Positions 62,956 to 64,000 of a DNA stretch of 64,000 nucleotides are shown here, piece by piece. Below the pieces are notes generated by a model. The model worked only from the letters and a program-made list of their open reading frames with translations, did not search any database and was not told where the DNA came from. Positions within the stretch are counted from its first letter, which is position 1. Each line of letters starts with the position of its first letter. Source of the DNA: Cyclobacteriaceae bacterium (GTDB taxonomy: Bacteria > Bacteroidota > Bacteroidia > Cytophagales > Cyclobacteriaceae); assembly GCA_016786495.1 (NCBI GenBank), contig JAEUUJ010000050.1, positions 94,937-158,936 on the forward strand, in the 5' to 3' direction. The translations under genes and the position numbers were made by a program.

Positions 62956-64000
62956 TAGAGAAGAAGGCAACCATCTTGTTTATTGATGATGAGCCCGAGA
63001 ATCTGTCAACTTTTCAAGCTCAATTCCGTCATCATTTCAATATTATAGTAGCGGACTCGACCAAACTCGGGTTGTATTATTTGCGTCAGACTGACGTTAC
63101 AGCGATTATCTGTGACCATAAAATGCCGGAACAAACCGGTTTGGACTTCTTTTCGAATATTTTGGAAGAATTTCCGGATGTAGCACGGATCATGCTCACG
63201 GGTTATGCGGATAAAGACTTGTTGATGAAATCCATCAACGTAGCGAAGATTGAGTTCTTTCTGACAAAGCCCTGGAATAAAGACGAACTGCTTAGAACCA
63301 TCAATCTCGCGATTCTGGCTGCAGAACTGAAGCGTAGAAATCAGCAATTAATCGCAGACCTGGAAGAGAAAAACAACGAGCTCACTAAGGCTAATGAGAA
63401 GATATTAACCCTGAAGGCTAAACTTCAGGATGAGAATGAGTACTTAAAACGAGAGATTGCTGACGAATTTAATTCAAATATCATAGGGTCAAGTGATGTT
63501 GTATCTGCGCTGAAAGACAAGATTAGTCGCGTGGGGCCAACAGATTCTACCGTATTGATTTTGGGTGAAACGGGTGTGGGTAAGGAACTGGTTGCCCGGT
63601 CGATTCACCGAATAAGCAGACGTAGCGGTAAAACGTTTGTTAAAATTAACTGCGCTGCCATGCAACCCTCGCTGATTGAGAGCGAATTGTTTGGATATGA
63701 AAAAGGATCGTTCACCGGTGCACAAACGAGTAAACTCGGATTGTTTCAGGTGGCGAATGAAGGGACGATATTTTTAGATGAGATTGGGGAGACTCCCATT
63801 GAGTTTCAGTCAAAATTACTACGAGTTCTTCAGGACGGAGAGTTCTATCGGGTAGGAGGGGTAACCCCTATTAAAGTCGATGTTCGGGTAATAGCCGCGA
63901 CCAACCGAAATCTGGAGGCAGAAGTTGAGCGAGGGAAGTTTCGCAGAGATTTGTTTTATCGGTTGAACATATTCCCAATCATGGTGCCGCCCTTGCGCGA
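62952..64000 (+). CDS. NtrC-family sigma-54-dependent response regulator (3' end outside window)
   Basis: The ATG at 62952 overlaps the upstream stop codon by 3 bases. About 350 residues are visible. The receiver domain is at 1-120 with D55 (AIICDHKMPEQTG) and the LTGYA and FLTKPWNKDEL motifs. Next comes a coiled-coil linker of about 30 residues, then the AAA+ sigma-54 activator domain with Walker A GETGVGKE at 205-212, the sigma-54-contacting loop GSFTGA at 252-257 (usual form GAFTGA) and Walker B TIFLDEIGET. The DNA-binding domain is beyond the edge. The REC parts of this and the preceding protein are similar, so they are probably related by duplication. Confidence 0.93.
   Translation, partial: MIEKKATILFIDDEPENLSTFQAQFRHHFNIIVADSTKLGLYYLRQTDVTAIICDHKMPEQTGLDFFSNILEEFPDVARIMLTGYADKDLLMKSINVAKIEFFLTKPWNKDELLRTINLAILAAELKRRNQQLIADLEEKNNELTKANEKILTLKAKLQDENEYLKREIADEFNSNIIGSSDVVSALKDKISRVGPTDSTVLILGETGVGKELVARSIHRISRRSGKTFVKINCAAMQPSLIESELFGYEKGSFTGAQTSKLGLFQVANEGTIFLDEIGETPIEFQSKLLRVLQDGEFYRVGGVTPIKVDVRVIAATNRNLEAEVERGKFRRDLFYRLNIFPIMVPPLR

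Overview
The window looks like chromosome from a Bacteroidota bacterium, probably of the order Cytophagales. The evidence is a giant surface protein with a gliding/type IX secretion (T9SS) C-terminal sorting domain, a PorP/SprF-family protein beside it, AraC-type regulators with a membrane N-terminus, several TTTG-N19-TAnnTTTG promoters (the Bacteroidota sigma-factor consensus), and few Shine-Dalgarno-like start contexts. No species can be named from the sequence alone.

Layout. 1-7.1 kb (minus strand) is a three-gene operon: a nucleotide-transporter-like membrane protein fused to HEAT repeats and a cyclic-nucleotide-binding-like domain, then a protein made of three TIR-like domains in a row, then a STAND NTPase with a membrane helix and WD40 repeats that runs off the left edge. 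This is the best candidate for an undescribed signalling or conflict system. 7.4-29.8 kb is mostly housekeeping: queA and menC (divergent), a DoxX-like protein, an SPFH/membrane/ribbon-helix-helix operon whose 53-residue RHH gene is easily missed, bestrophin, a secreted peptidase/beta-propeller/barrel protein, pyruvate dehydrogenase E2, hslV, two M1 peptidases, an AI-2E-type exporter, a class III aminotransferase, a DnaJ-TPR protein, GAPDH and tRNA-Glu. 29.9-38.0 kb holds an AraC regulator and a tolC-mfp-RND efflux operon that ends in a membrane class III nucleotidyl cyclase.

38.0-39.9 kb is a gene-poor scar with an abnormal tRNA-like sequence, broken ORF fragments and one orphan membrane protein. 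39.9-43.3 kb carries a flavin reductase-DUF2452 fusion, a sugar transporter and a phytanoyl-CoA dioxygenase-like enzyme.

43.5-64 kb is a surface-adhesin and signalling island. Two paralogous lipoprotein TPR histidine kinases flank a PorP/SprF protein, a single-domain response regulator and a 3794-residue T9SS adhesin. They are followed by a receiver-histidine kinase and an NtrC-type sigma-54 regulator (cut by the right edge). The adhesin is built from about seven 162-residue repeats and about twenty 90-residue repeats, and the latter are organised in a 273-residue three-domain super-repeat.
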